Shown here: positions 1-6,023 of the stretch, one piece after another
Layout: every line of letters begins with the position of its first letter
Position numbering within the stretch: position 1 is the first letter of the stretch
DNA from: a bacterium
Lineage (GTDB): Bacteria; Arandabacterota; Arandabacteria; Arandabacterales; Arandabacteraceae
NCBI GenBank assembly: GCA_025774405.1
Contig: JALGWB010000088.1
Span: forward strand, 1-7,746
Length of the DNA stretch: 7,746 nucleotides
Reading direction: 5' to 3'
Notes under the pieces: model-generated
Seen by the model: only the letters and a program-made list of their open reading frames with translations
Told to the model about the DNA's origin: nothing
Databases searched by the model: none
Made by a program: the position numbers and the translations under genes

Positions 1-587
1 GCATCAAAGTAGTTCTGACAGCTCTGGGCATCCATGAATTTGATATCCGGCATATATATGTCAACGATTCCATCGAGGAGGCGCAGGGTTTCAAGGGCTT
101 CATATCCCCCACAATTGTAAACCACAGGAATTGACAATCCCTGGGCTGCTGCTTGCTTCAGTGCACCTATTATCTGAGGAACAAAATGAGTCGGCGTGAC
201 CAGGTTGATGTTGTGGCAGCCCGATGCCTGAAGTGCTATCATCATCGCCGCCAGTTGGTCTGAGGTCACCTCGCGCCCATGGTCAAGGTGGCTTATGTCA
301 TAGTTCTGACAGAAACAACACCTCAGATTACATCCCGTGAAGAAAATCGTGCCGGATCCATTACTTCCAACCAGGGGACGCTCCTCACCAAAATGAGGAC
401 CATAGCTGGACACCTTGGCTAACCTGGAGCCTTGGCAGTATCCCAGATCTCCGTTGAGACGATTCACACCGCAGGTGCGAGGGCAGAGATCGCAGGGAGC
501 AAGTCTGGTGAATGCAATCCTCTCAATCTCCTCAAACCTGGAGTCTGCCAGCAGACGTTTATAAGCCGGGTAAGAATGATCTTCCAT
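1..587 (-). CDS. PflX-type radical SAM protein (COG1313-like), 3' end missing
   Basis: The reading frame starts at an ATG (587-585) and stays open to the left edge, giving 195 codons of a family usually near 300 aa. Residues 86-93 read CNLRCCFC, the CX3CX2C radical SAM motif that holds a 4Fe-4S cluster and cleaves S-adenosylmethionine (C86, C90, C93). In front is a second cysteine set, C32, C35, C39 and C51, within CDLCPRTCGVNR and GYCQG. This set is characteristic of the PflX group related to pyruvate formate-lyase activating enzyme. NLVTPTHFVPQI (128-139) and GIVDIYMPDIKF (173-184) are further family blocks. The substrate of this group is not established, and no glycyl-radical enzyme is visible nearby, so an activase role cannot be claimed. 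An AGGTGAG ribosome site lies 8 nt before the ATG. The gene follows the M23 gene by 34 nt on the same strand, so it is probably the last visible gene of that operon. Confidence 0.9.
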   Translation of the reverse strand, partial: MEDHSYPAYKRLLADSRFEEIERIAFTRLAPCDLCPRTCGVNRLNGDLGYCQGSRLAKVSSYGPHFGEERPLVGSNGSGTIFFTGCNLRCCFCQNYDISHLDHGREVTSDQLAAMMIALQASGCHNINLVTPTHFVPQIIGALKQAAAQGLSIPVVYNCGGYEALETLRLLDGIVDIYMPDIKFMDAQSCQNYFD

Positions 588-621
588 TGGAATAACTCAC
601 CTGAGACACTTCGGGCAGGCT

Positions 622-1542
622 TCAGTCAACAACTGTATCGGACGGAAGAATAAACTTCAAGGGATTCTGCGGCACACCGTTGACTCGAACCTCATAATGC
701 AGATGAGGTGCAGTTGATCTACCGGAGTTGCCTACATAAGCAATAACATCTCCTCTCTTGACCTTCTGTCCTCTTCTGACAAGGAGCTTGGCATTATGGG
801 CATACCTGGTGACGACTCCATTACCATGGTCAATCTCAATGGTATAGCCATAGCCACGCTCATAGCCCGCTTTCCTGACAATACCATCAGCCGTGGCATA
901 TACCTTGGACCCCTTTCTCGCGGAGAAATCAACACCTTCATGCCGACTGATTCGCCCAGTGAAAGGATCGCGCCTCCGCCCAAAGCCACTGCTGATATAG
1001 CCAACATCAACAGGTCTAATCGATGGCAAGTGTTTGAGATCATCCGCCTTGGCTCTCAGACGCTCCATTATCTGGCTGAAGCTCTGCTCTTGCAGTCTTA
1101 TCTGCCGTAGAAGACGATCGATGTCCTGGTCCAGCGACTTGAGTGAACCTGCATCCCTTGCTCCGTCACGATCAGCAACCTCAAGATCCGGACCACCAAT
1201 ACCCACCTCCCAGACCTCCGCATTTAGCGGCTCCAATCCAGCAAGGATACGCAGCTGCTCCTCAAACTGCACATGCTGCACCATGGTTGACTCAAGCTCG
1301 GTAACCTTGTCAGAGAGAGTGGACACCCTTGAACGCAAGCTTTCATTCTCGGATTTGAGCTGGCTAAGCCGCTCTCCATCGACCACACGATTGAAGGCTA
1401 GGAAAGATGCAAAGATAGAGAAGACCAGCAAGCATACCACCAGAGAAGCAAGCACCATCACCTGCCGCTTCTCTATTGTAAATGTCTTTGGCTCTGACTT
1501 TGCTGAAGGTATCACAATAAATGTTATCTTGTCAGAAGCCAC
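622..1542 (-). CDS. Membrane-anchored M23 family metallopeptidase (murein DD-endopeptidase type)
   Basis: A 306-aa protein of the lysostaphin/M23 family, which cuts peptide cross-links in peptidoglycan. Order of parts: a short cytoplasmic N-terminus, one transmembrane helix at about 27-50, a coiled coil at about 56-100, a second helical stretch at about 134-170, and the M23 domain at about 183-297. The active-site residues are all present: H201 and D205 in RHEGVDF, H249 in RYAH, and H280/H282 in HLHYEV. It should therefore be an active zinc enzyme, unlike the degenerate EnvC/NlpD activators. The build resembles MepM and other periplasmic elongation or division hydrolases. The start is GTG (1542-1540), supported by a strong AAAGGAGGG ribosome site 6 nt upstream. 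It lies 71 nt after the sigma gene and 34 nt before the radical SAM gene. The exact cross-link cut cannot be read from the sequence. Confidence 0.93.
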   Translation of the reverse strand: MASDKITFIVIPSAKSEPKTFTIEKRQVMVLASLVVCLLVFSIFASFLAFNRVVDGERLSQLKSENESLRSRVSTLSDKVTELESTMVQHVQFEEQLRILAGLEPLNAEVWEVGIGGPDLEVADRDGARDAGSLKSLDQDIDRLLRQIRLQEQSFSQIMERLRAKADDLKHLPSIRPVDVGYISSGFGRRRDPFTGRISRHEGVDFSARKGSKVYATADGIVRKAGYERGYGYTIEIDHGNGVVTRYAHNAKLLVRRGQKVKRGDVIAYVGNSGRSTAPHLHYEVRVNGVPQNPLKFILPSDTVVD

Positions 1543-1574
1543 ACGTCGCCCTCCTTTTAGGTCACACGGAAGGC

Positions 1575-1603
1575 AACTTAAACCAAGCCTGAGGCTTTGT
1601 CAA
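1575..1603 (-). promoter_or_regulatory. Weak promoter-like sequence before the M23 gene
   Basis: A perfect TTGACA (1603-1598 on the minus strand) is followed after 17 nt by TAAGTT (1580-1575), a poor -10 with 3 of 6 matches. The TTGACA lies in the loop of the hairpin at 1589-1617. It could let the M23 and radical SAM genes be transcribed separately from the sigma gene. The -10 is weak, so this is only a possibility. Confidence 0.2.
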
Positions 1604-1617
1604 GCGAAAAGCCTCAG
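1589..1617 (-). terminator. 10-bp perfect hairpin at the end of the sigma factor gene
   Basis: CTGAGGCTTT and AAAGCCTCAG form a perfect 10-bp inverted repeat around a 9-nt loop. On the minus-strand transcript the hairpin begins at the stop codon of the sigma gene (TGA, 1616-1614) and is followed by GCTTGGTTTAAG. The following T-run is short, so this may be a leaky terminator, a processing site or a 3'-end stabiliser rather than a strong Rho-independent terminator. It could set a lower level for the M23 and radical SAM genes than for htrA and the sigma gene. Confidence 0.4.
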
Positions 1618-2477
1618 TTGAGATATGCCTTAAGATAAGAGCTTCGAGAAGCGTGCCGAAGCCGCTTGATAGCCTTCTCCTTGATCTGACGCACACGTTC
1701 TCTCGTCAGCCCAAGAATCCTACCGATCTCCTCCAGAGTAAGAGCCTCCTCACGCCCTATCCCATAGTAGAGCGTCAGGATCTTGGCTTCCCTCGGCGTC
1801 AGCGTCTTCAATGCTTCAGCAACATCCTCCTGCATCGATCGTTCAATGACCTCCTTGTCAGGAGGTGGCGCTTCAGTGTCAGGAATGACCTCCCTGAGCG
1901 AACTATCGTCATCATCTGAAGTCGGTGCATCAATCGAGAGATGCGGAATCGAAACTTTCAGCGTATCTGTGACTTCTTTCTCACTTATGTCGAGATGCTC
2001 AGCGATCTCCCCAGGGGTCGGCTCCCTGCCGAGCTCATGCCCGAGCTCACCCGAGGTCTTGCCAATACGACTCAAAGTACCAGCGCGGTTAAGCGGTAGC
2101 CTCACAATTCTTGACTGTTCAGCTATAGCCTGCAGGATCCGCTGTCTGATCCACCAGATCGCATAGGATATGAACTTACAACCCTTCTTCTCATCAAAGG
2201 TTTTGGCAGCTCTTACCAGGCCAGCATTGCCTTCGCTAATCAGATCCGCAAGGCTCAAACCTCTGTTGCGATACTGTCTTGCCACACTGACGACGAAGCG
2301 CAAATTAGCCTTCACCAGCTTTTCCAGAGCCTTTTCATCACCTGCGCGGATACGCCTTGCGAGCTCGGCTTCCTCTTCCGGTTTCAGCAAGGGTTCATCA
2401 CTAATCTCTTTGAGATAGAGTGCCAAAGACTTTTCTTCCTCAATGTAACCTCTCTCGCTTCCAACCATCTTCCTCAT
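1614..2477 (-). CDS. rpoD: RNA polymerase sigma-70 factor, RpoD/SigA-like without region 1.1
   Basis: A 287-aa sigma factor that directs RNA polymerase to promoters. It has region 1.2 (about 17-46, SLALYLKEISDEPLL), region 2 (53-122, with NLRFVVSVARQY, DLISEGN and SYAIWWIRQ), region 3 (about 132-210, with an acidic linker TSDDDDSS at 186-193) and region 4 (222-275). The helix-turn-helix at 247-274 contains LTLEEIGRILGLTRERVRQI. Region 1.1 is absent, as in the roughly 287-aa primary sigma factors of Bacteroidota. One oddity is Cys100, at the position of E. coli Tyr425 in region 2.3. Start choice is open: the ATG at 2477 matches the usual N-terminal length of Bacteroidota homologues, but GGAGGG (2483-2478) abuts it directly. 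The same site lies 9 nt before a second ATG at 2468 (residue 4), which fits better. The gene follows htrA by 55 nt. It may be the primary sigma or a group 2 paralogue, so the symbol is tentative. Confidence 0.9.
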   Translation of the reverse strand: MRKMVGSERGYIEEEKSLALYLKEISDEPLLKPEEEAELARRIRAGDEKALEKLVKANLRFVVSVARQYRNRGLSLADLISEGNAGLVRAAKTFDEKKGCKFISYAIWWIRQRILQAIAEQSRIVRLPLNRAGTLSRIGKTSGELGHELGREPTPGEIAEHLDISEKEVTDTLKVSIPHLSIDAPTSDDDDSSLREVIPDTEAPPPDKEVIERSMQEDVAEALKTLTPREAKILTLYYGIGREEALTLEEIGRILGLTRERVRQIKEKAIKRLRHASRSSYLKAYLN

Positions 2478-2532
2478 CCCTCCGTGAGCCGAGACCCCCG
2501 ACCGCTAATCCTCACCCTTGATGACCACAGCC

Positions 2533-4002
2533 TCAATGCCCCGGCTTGATTGCTACGTAACGACTCAACTCATTCCTCTTTATTAAGAACAGAACAGGCT
2601 TGTCCTTCTCCTTGGCCTGTTCAATTGCACTCTCATAGTCATCGAGATCTTCAATCTCTTTGCCGGCGACTTCTTCGATTATGTCGCCAGGCCTTATGCC
2701 CGCCTCATCCGCTGGGCTTCCACTCTCGACATCAACCACGATCACGCCTTTCTCAACACCCTCGGGTGCGAGCCGCCTGCCGCGGCTGCCGTTCACGCCG
2801 TCAACATCGAGACCAAGCCATCGGCTGGACCTGTGCTTTACGCCAGCCCGGGCAACCTCAGTCGGGCGCTCACCAAGCTTGACCTTGATGCGTTTGATCT
2901 TGCCGTCTCGCAGGATCTCAAGTGGAACTTTCTTATCGACACCCGTCTCAGCAACCTTTAGCCTGAACTGGTCAACGTCACCAACAGGCTCACCATTGAA
3001 CCTGACAATTATATCTCCATGCTTAAGCCCCGCTTCCTCAGCTGGTGAATCCTCAACAACAGAGCCAACCAGGATACCACTCTTAGGCTCGACACCTAAA
3101 GCCTCGGCAAGATCACGATCAATCTCCTGAGGAAGTATTCCCAGAAATCCCCAGGCAACCTTCCCATGTTTGATGATCTCATCAGCCACGCGTTTCACAA
3201 GGTTTATCGGGATGGCGAACCCAATCCCCTGTCCCAGCGGATTGATCGCCGTGTTCATGCCAATTGCCTCGCCCCTGATATTCACCAGTGGACCGCCGCT
3301 ATTCCCAAAGTTGATTGAAGCATCTGTCTGAATGAAATCCTGTAAAGCTGGCGTCCCACCAACTATGCTGAGAGCAGATCTGCCCTTTGCACTTATCACA
3401 CCGACTGTCATCGTGCCTTCAAGCCTGCCAAAGGGATTGCCAATCGCAATTGCCCAGTCACCAACCCTGATAGCATCTGAATCGCCAAGCTTGACAACCG
3501 GCAGTTGCTTATCGGGGTCGATCTTCAAGATGGCAATGTCGGTGTTGGGATCGCTCCCGACAACTTCCGCCTGGTACTCACTCTCGTCAAGCAATCTGAC
3601 AATTATTTCCTCAGCGTCCTTTATCACATGGTGATTCGTAGCGATATAGCCATTCTCGTCAAAGATGAAACCCGAGGCATATCCCGGTACCTCGTACCGC
3701 TGACGTGGCATCTCAGGTATCAGATCACGAAAGATCCGACCGAATGGCTCATCGAATTGGAACATTGGTCCTGTCTCGATCTCCTTCTTCGTATCTATAC
3801 TTACAACCGCCGGCATAACCTTTTCTGCGACCGCAACGAAGGGGCTTGACAGGTCATGACCTGTCGCCACGACCTCAGATAGGCTCGAACCAGGTGCGGC
3901 TGATGAGGTTGATTCCTCAGCTCTCGACCCACTGCCCTGACAACCGAGCACCAGGCTCAGAATCGCCACTACCGCCACCAAATGTTCCAATCTCATCCGC
4001 AC
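2533..4002 (-). CDS. degP: HtrA/Deg family serine protease with two PDZ domains
   Basis: A 489-aa periplasmic protease/chaperone that degrades misfolded envelope proteins. Order: an N-terminal signal with a hydrophobic core at about 8-20, a low-complexity linker (22-50), a trypsin-like domain (about 55-275), PDZ1 (about 283-378) and PDZ2 (about 394-489). The catalytic triad is intact: H125 in TNHHVI, D155 in NTDIAILK and S235 in GNSGGPL. LVLGC (17-21) resembles a lipobox with Cys21, so the protein may be a lipoprotein rather than soluble. Start: GTG at 4002 or ATG at 3996 (residue 3). The leader GGGGGAAAGAGG suits either, and the signal peptide is nearly the same. It is the first gene of a run with the sigma factor, M23 and radical SAM genes, and is divergent from lpxH. 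Two promoter-like elements precede it. DegP, DegQ and DegS-type roles cannot be told apart with certainty; two PDZ domains argue against DegS. Confidence 0.95.
   Translation of the reverse strand: MRMRLEHLVAVVAILSLVLGCQGSGSRAEESTSSAAPGSSLSEVVATGHDLSSPFVAVAEKVMPAVVSIDTKKEIETGPMFQFDEPFGRIFRDLIPEMPRQRYEVPGYASGFIFDENGYIATNHHVIKDAEEIIVRLLDESEYQAEVVGSDPNTDIAILKIDPDKQLPVVKLGDSDAIRVGDWAIAIGNPFGRLEGTMTVGVISAKGRSALSIVGGTPALQDFIQTDASINFGNSGGPLVNIRGEAIGMNTAINPLGQGIGFAIPINLVKRVADEIIKHGKVAWGFLGILPQEIDRDLAEALGVEPKSGILVGSVVEDSPAEEAGLKHGDIIVRFNGEPVGDVDQFRLKVAETGVDKKVPLEILRDGKIKRIKVKLGERPTEVARAGVKHRSSRWLGLDVDGVNGSRGRRLAPEGVEKGVIVVDVESGSPADEAGIRPGDIIEEVAGKEIEDLDDYESAIEQAKEKDKPVLFLIKRNELSRYVAIKPGH
3848..3865. 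repeat. Perfect 18-bp palindrome inside the 5' part of htrA
   Basis: GACAGGTCATGACCTGTC reads the same on both strands with no mismatch or spacer. It lies in the low-constraint linker of the protease (codons for about residues 46-52), about 140 bp downstream of the htrA start. A long perfect palindrome is the usual shape of a site for a dimeric regulator, but no regulator is identified and no second copy was noticed in the window. Confidence 0.4.
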
Positions 4003-4052
4003 TGCCTCTTTCCCCCTTTCTGTCTGATACGGACTCCCCTTTCAGCCAAAAA

Positions 4053-4081
4053 ATTATACAGCAGCTCAGCAAAAAAGTTCC
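4053..4081 (-). promoter_or_regulatory. Proximal htrA promoter candidate, ECF-like -35 with TATAAT -10
   Basis: On the minus strand GGAACTT (4081-4075) is followed after 16 nt by TATAAT (4058-4053), about 50 nt before the htrA start. GGAACTT equals the -35 element of E. coli sigma-E promoters, which drive degP in that species. TATAAT is, however, a housekeeping-type -10, not the TCTGA-type of sigma-E. The element is therefore a hybrid: either a sigma-70 promoter with a poor -35 or a promoter of an extracytoplasmic-function sigma. The sequence is certain; its role is inferred. Confidence 0.45.
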
Positions 4082-4093
4082 GCAGACAGAACC

Positions 4094-4137
4094 GGTCAGC
4101 TAAGAAAAGCAGCGACCACCCGGAGGGTACACCCCCC
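4094..4137 (-). promoter_or_regulatory. Two small hairpins in the long htrA leader
   Basis: If transcription starts at the distal promoter, the leader is about 150 nt and holds two local stems. GGGGGG and CCCTCC surround a TGTA loop (4137-4122, one G-U pair). GGTC-GCT and AGC-GACC surround a 9-nt loop (4117-4094, one bulged base), and TTTTC lies in that loop. They could be leader structures or chance pairing in GC-rich DNA. They overlap the left arm of the larger inverted repeat at 4114-4185 and cannot form together with it. Confidence 0.25.
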
Positions 4138-4185
4138 GTCCTCACAGGTCGACTCTAATTGTACCCATCTTCGGCTCCGGGTGTC
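4114..4185. repeat. Long interrupted inverted repeat in the htrA-lpxH intergenic region
   Basis: The left arm, 4114-4131, pairs with two blocks on the right. GACCACCCGGAG (4114-4125) matches CTCCGGGTGTC (4175-4185) with one bulged C. GGGTACA (4125-4131) matches TGTACCC (4160-4166). The right blocks are separated by 8 nt. The right arm overlaps the distal htrA promoter, including its -35 and -10. This placement suits an operator acting on DNA better than an RNA structure, because neither predicted transcript would contain both arms. Confidence 0.4.
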
Positions 4186-4187
4186 AA
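4158..4187 (-). promoter_or_regulatory. Distal htrA promoter candidate, housekeeping type
   Basis: TTGACA (4187-4182, minus strand) is a perfect -35. It is followed after 18 nt by TACAAT (4163-4158), 5 of 6 matches to the -10 consensus. The start of transcription would be near 4151, giving a leader of about 150 nt before htrA. This is the best sigma-70-type promoter match in the window. Its -35 lies 8 bp from the -35 proposed for lpxH on the other strand. Confidence 0.5.
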
Positions 4188-4195
4188 TACTTTTC

Positions 4196-4224
4196 TTGCC
4201 TTGACTCTGACCTTCTGGTATATT
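4196..4224 (+). promoter_or_regulatory. lpxH promoter candidate
   Basis: TTGCCT (4196-4201) and TATATT (4219-4224) are 17 nt apart, with 4 of 6 and 5 of 6 matches to the sigma-70 consensus. Transcription would start near 4231, leaving a leader of about 35 nt before the TTG start of lpxH. The nearby TTGACT (4201-4206) is a better -35 by sequence but has no -10 at workable spacing. Confidence 0.4.
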
Positions 4225-4265
4225 CACTTCACCTATTATGACGCCCAAGCCTGCTGGAGGTTGCT

Positions 4266-5003
4266 TTGGAAACACAGACTGATGGCAGGGTCTACTTTGT
4301 CTCCGACCTTCACCTCGGTGCATACCCTGTAGTTGAACGCACCTCCGTGCCGCTGCTAATGGACTTCCTCGATCACGTCGAGCGCCAGAAGGGCACACTT
4401 TTCATAGTTGGGGACCTGCTTGACTTCTGGTTCGAGTACCGCACCGTAGTGCCCCGATACCCCTTCAGATTGCTATCCCGCTTGAGAACCATGGTTGACA
4501 ATGGCTGCCAGATAACCTATGTCGCTGGCAACCACGACTACTGGATGGGCAGTTTCCTTAGAAACGATGTCGGTTTGCACACCAGGACCGAGTTCCTTGA
4601 TATATCGATCGGGGGCAAGCGCTTCTTCATCTCCCACGGTGATGGGATCGCAACGACTGGAGAACTCGGCTACCGTCTTCTGAAAGGTGTCCTTCATAGC
4701 ACGCTGGTCTCAACGTGCTTCAGGCTGCTTCACCCAGATGTTGGCATGGTTTTCGCCAGGTTGATCTCGAGAATGAGCAGGAAGCGAAGTTCGAAGAATA
4801 ACAACCAACCAAACCTACAGGCCTTTGTCAGACAAAAGGCAAGTGAGGGGTTCGACTACGTCATCCTCGGCCATCTGCATAGCCCTAAGCTTATCCGGGT
4901 TGGCAAGACCACATGCCTGGTGATCGGAGATTGGATCGACAACTACTCCTATGGTGTCTTTGATCACGATGAGCTGCGACTTGAGCGATGGAGATCAACC
5001 TGA
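4266..5003 (+). CDS. lpxH: UDP-2,3-diacylglucosamine diphosphatase (LpxH family)
   Basis: A 245-aa metallophosphatase of lipid A synthesis. It cleaves UDP-2,3-diacylglucosamine to 2,3-diacylglucosamine 1-phosphate (lipid X) and UMP at the inner face of the cytoplasmic membrane. The calcineurin-type metal-binding blocks are all present: SDLHLG (D14, H16), GDLLDFW (D50, D53), GNHD (88-91), SHGDG (H124) and GHLHSP (H203, H205). The helical insert with LLHPDVGMVFARLISRMSR (154-172) is typical of the Bacteroidota-like LpxH branch, which has GNHD where E. coli has GNRD. Length is near the usual 240-255 aa. The start is TTG (4266-4268), with GGAGG ending 5 nt upstream. An in-frame TGA at 4239 rules out a longer protein, and there is no ATG before the first motif. 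It is alone on the plus strand, divergent from htrA, and converges on the PorV-like gene with 19 nt between. Biochemical function is inferred from family. Confidence 0.9.
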   Translation: METQTDGRVYFVSDLHLGAYPVVERTSVPLLMDFLDHVERQKGTLFIVGDLLDFWFEYRTVVPRYPFRLLSRLRTMVDNGCQITYVAGNHDYWMGSFLRNDVGLHTRTEFLDISIGGKRFFISHGDGIATTGELGYRLLKGVLHSTLVSTCFRLLHPDVGMVFARLISRMSRKRSSKNNNQPNLQAFVRQKASEGFDYVILGHLHSPKLIRVGKTTCLVIGDWIDNYSYGVFDHDELRLERWRST

Positions 5004-5022
5004 CAGAGCTGGCGAAAATCGG

Positions 5023-5970
5023 TCAACGACTTTCTTCGGGTGATGGGAAAAGCGCACCTGTAACAAAGCCTATAGCAAGTCGATGAGTGTTACCCAGGTC
5101 CTGTCCGAGTTCCATGTAGGCATAGTCAAAGGAGACGCTTGCGAGTTTCATACCAATCCCAAAGCTGGTTTCATTGTCATAGGCGCCGCGGTAGCCCAGT
5201 CGCAATGCGATGATGTCGCCAAAGGTAAGTTCCACTCCGGCGAGCACACCATCCTCCCCAAGGTGTGTCGTTTGATAGTCAACTGCAAGTGCCAGGCCAA
5301 GATAAGGCGGCAGCCACTGGGGTTCGTATGCTACACCTGCCTGGAAGGCTGATGGCAGGTCAAATTCCTCACCATGGTACCCAACCTTACCACCCAGATT
5401 CCTCGCTGCGATACCCAGGCCGAGCTGCCCTCCGAAGAGATCCGCAGGCGCTCTGTAAGCAATCCCAAGATCTGCTGCAAGACCAGTTGCTGCATCCCAA
5501 TCGATCTTTTCATAGAGAACCTTGCCAGTCGCACCAACTCCAAAGCCACCACCAAGCCATCTTGCATACGATGCTCCAACTGCAACATCAAAAAAGCGAA
5601 AGCTTCCTTCATACGTGTCGAAGGCATCATACTTCTCGAGAGGCTCAGTGTGAAGCCCAACGACACCCAGACCAAATCCATGCTTGCCCGAAGATGTACT
5701 CAAGGTGAGCGCCTCGAGTGAGATATCGCTGAACCATTCTGTATGAGAGAAAGTGATGATGCTTCCCTGCGTATTTAGCACATGTGCCGGATTAACCGGG
5801 GCCCACGGAGCACTGCTCATACCAACACCAGCCTGGCCCATGGCTGCAATCTGCGGAAGTGTGACAATCTCCACAAAGCGCATACAGGCAGTTGAGGCAC
5901 TGGAGGCCGAGAACATGCCCAAAATGAAAAAAGCGATAAGGCTCAGACAAACATGCAAACTGCGGCCCAC
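5023..5970 (-). CDS. PorV/PorQ family (UPF0164) outer-membrane beta-barrel protein
   Basis: A 315-aa secreted protein. A signal peptide with hydrophobic core at about 8-19 ends near ASSA-STA (residues 22-28). The mature start has the family pattern: an AAMGQAGVG block (42-50) and VNPAHVL (59-65), corresponding to the usual MGGAGVA...WNPA. The rest alternates short beta strands and turns (for example FGLGVVGLH, VGASYARWLGGGFGVG, LGLGIAARNLGG). It ends with LRLGYRG (257-263) and DYAYMELGQDLGNTHRLAI (282-300), matching the DYAY...LG.THR ending of PorV/PorQ proteins. In type IX secretion, PorV shuttles cargo at the outer membrane, but no other type IX gene is visible. Many FCB-related bacteria have several such barrels of unknown role. 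The start is GTG with GGGGGA 4-5 nt upstream. It lies 53 nt after alaX on the same strand, and a promoter-like sequence fills that gap. Confidence 0.85.
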   Translation of the reverse strand: MGRSLHVCLSLIAFFILGMFSASSASTACMRFVEIVTLPQIAAMGQAGVGMSSAPWAPVNPAHVLNTQGSIITFSHTEWFSDISLEALTLSTSSGKHGFGLGVVGLHTEPLEKYDAFDTYEGSFRFFDVAVGASYARWLGGGFGVGATGKVLYEKIDWDAATGLAADLGIAYRAPADLFGGQLGLGIAARNLGGKVGYHGEEFDLPSAFQAGVAYEPQWLPPYLGLALAVDYQTTHLGEDGVLAGVELTFGDIIALRLGYRGAYDNETSFGIGMKLASVSFDYAYMELGQDLGNTHRLAIGFVTGALFPSPEESR

Positions 5971-5990
5971 AACTTCCCCCTTTCAGGCTT

Positions 5991-6020
5991 ATGCTAATGC
6001 CTGCCTCACGTCATTGTCAA
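5991..6020 (-). promoter_or_regulatory. Promoter-like sequence before the PorV/PorQ-like gene
   Basis: TTGACA (6020-6015, minus strand) is followed after 18 nt by TAGCAT (5996-5991), 4 of 6 matches. It lies just past the stop of alaX (6024) and would start transcription about 15 nt before the GTG codon, leaving room for little more than the ribosome site. It may allow the barrel gene to be expressed apart from alaX. Confidence 0.33.
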
Positions 6021-6023
6021 GCT

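Noticed and set aside
432..653. 73-aa plus-strand open frame over the start of the radical SAM gene
   Set aside because: It is antisense to a clear radical SAM N-terminus and the M23 end, with no ribosome site or family pattern.
1034..1621. 195-aa plus-strand open frame
   Set aside because: Lies opposite the M23 gene; composition is rich in Ser, Arg and Thr as expected of an antisense shadow, with no recognisable domain.
2660..3130. 156-aa plus-strand open frame opposite htrA
   Set aside because: Low-complexity Ser/Pro-rich translation created by the PDZ codons on the other strand.
4201..4239. TTGACT and TATTAT as the lpxH promoter
   Set aside because: Spacing is 27 nt, too long for a sigma-70 promoter; TTGCCT-N17-TATATT fits better.
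4096..4398. 100-aa minus-strand open frame over the intergenic region and lpxH start
   Set aside because: Would cover the htrA promoter region and the first lpxH motifs; no family similarity, and lpxH on the other strand is certain.
5004..5022. Terminator between the convergent lpxH and PorV-like genes
   Set aside because: The gap is only 19 nt and no convincing stem with a T-run was found there or in the adjoining bases.
5265..5708. 147-aa plus-strand open frame opposite the barrel gene
   Set aside because: Rich in His and Gln, antisense to a good PorV/PorQ match, no ribosome site seen.
5023..5970. Evidence for a type IX secretion system
   Set aside because: Only a PorV/PorQ-family barrel is present; no other por/spr/gld secretion gene or cargo sorting domain is visible, and the family is wider than type IX secretion.
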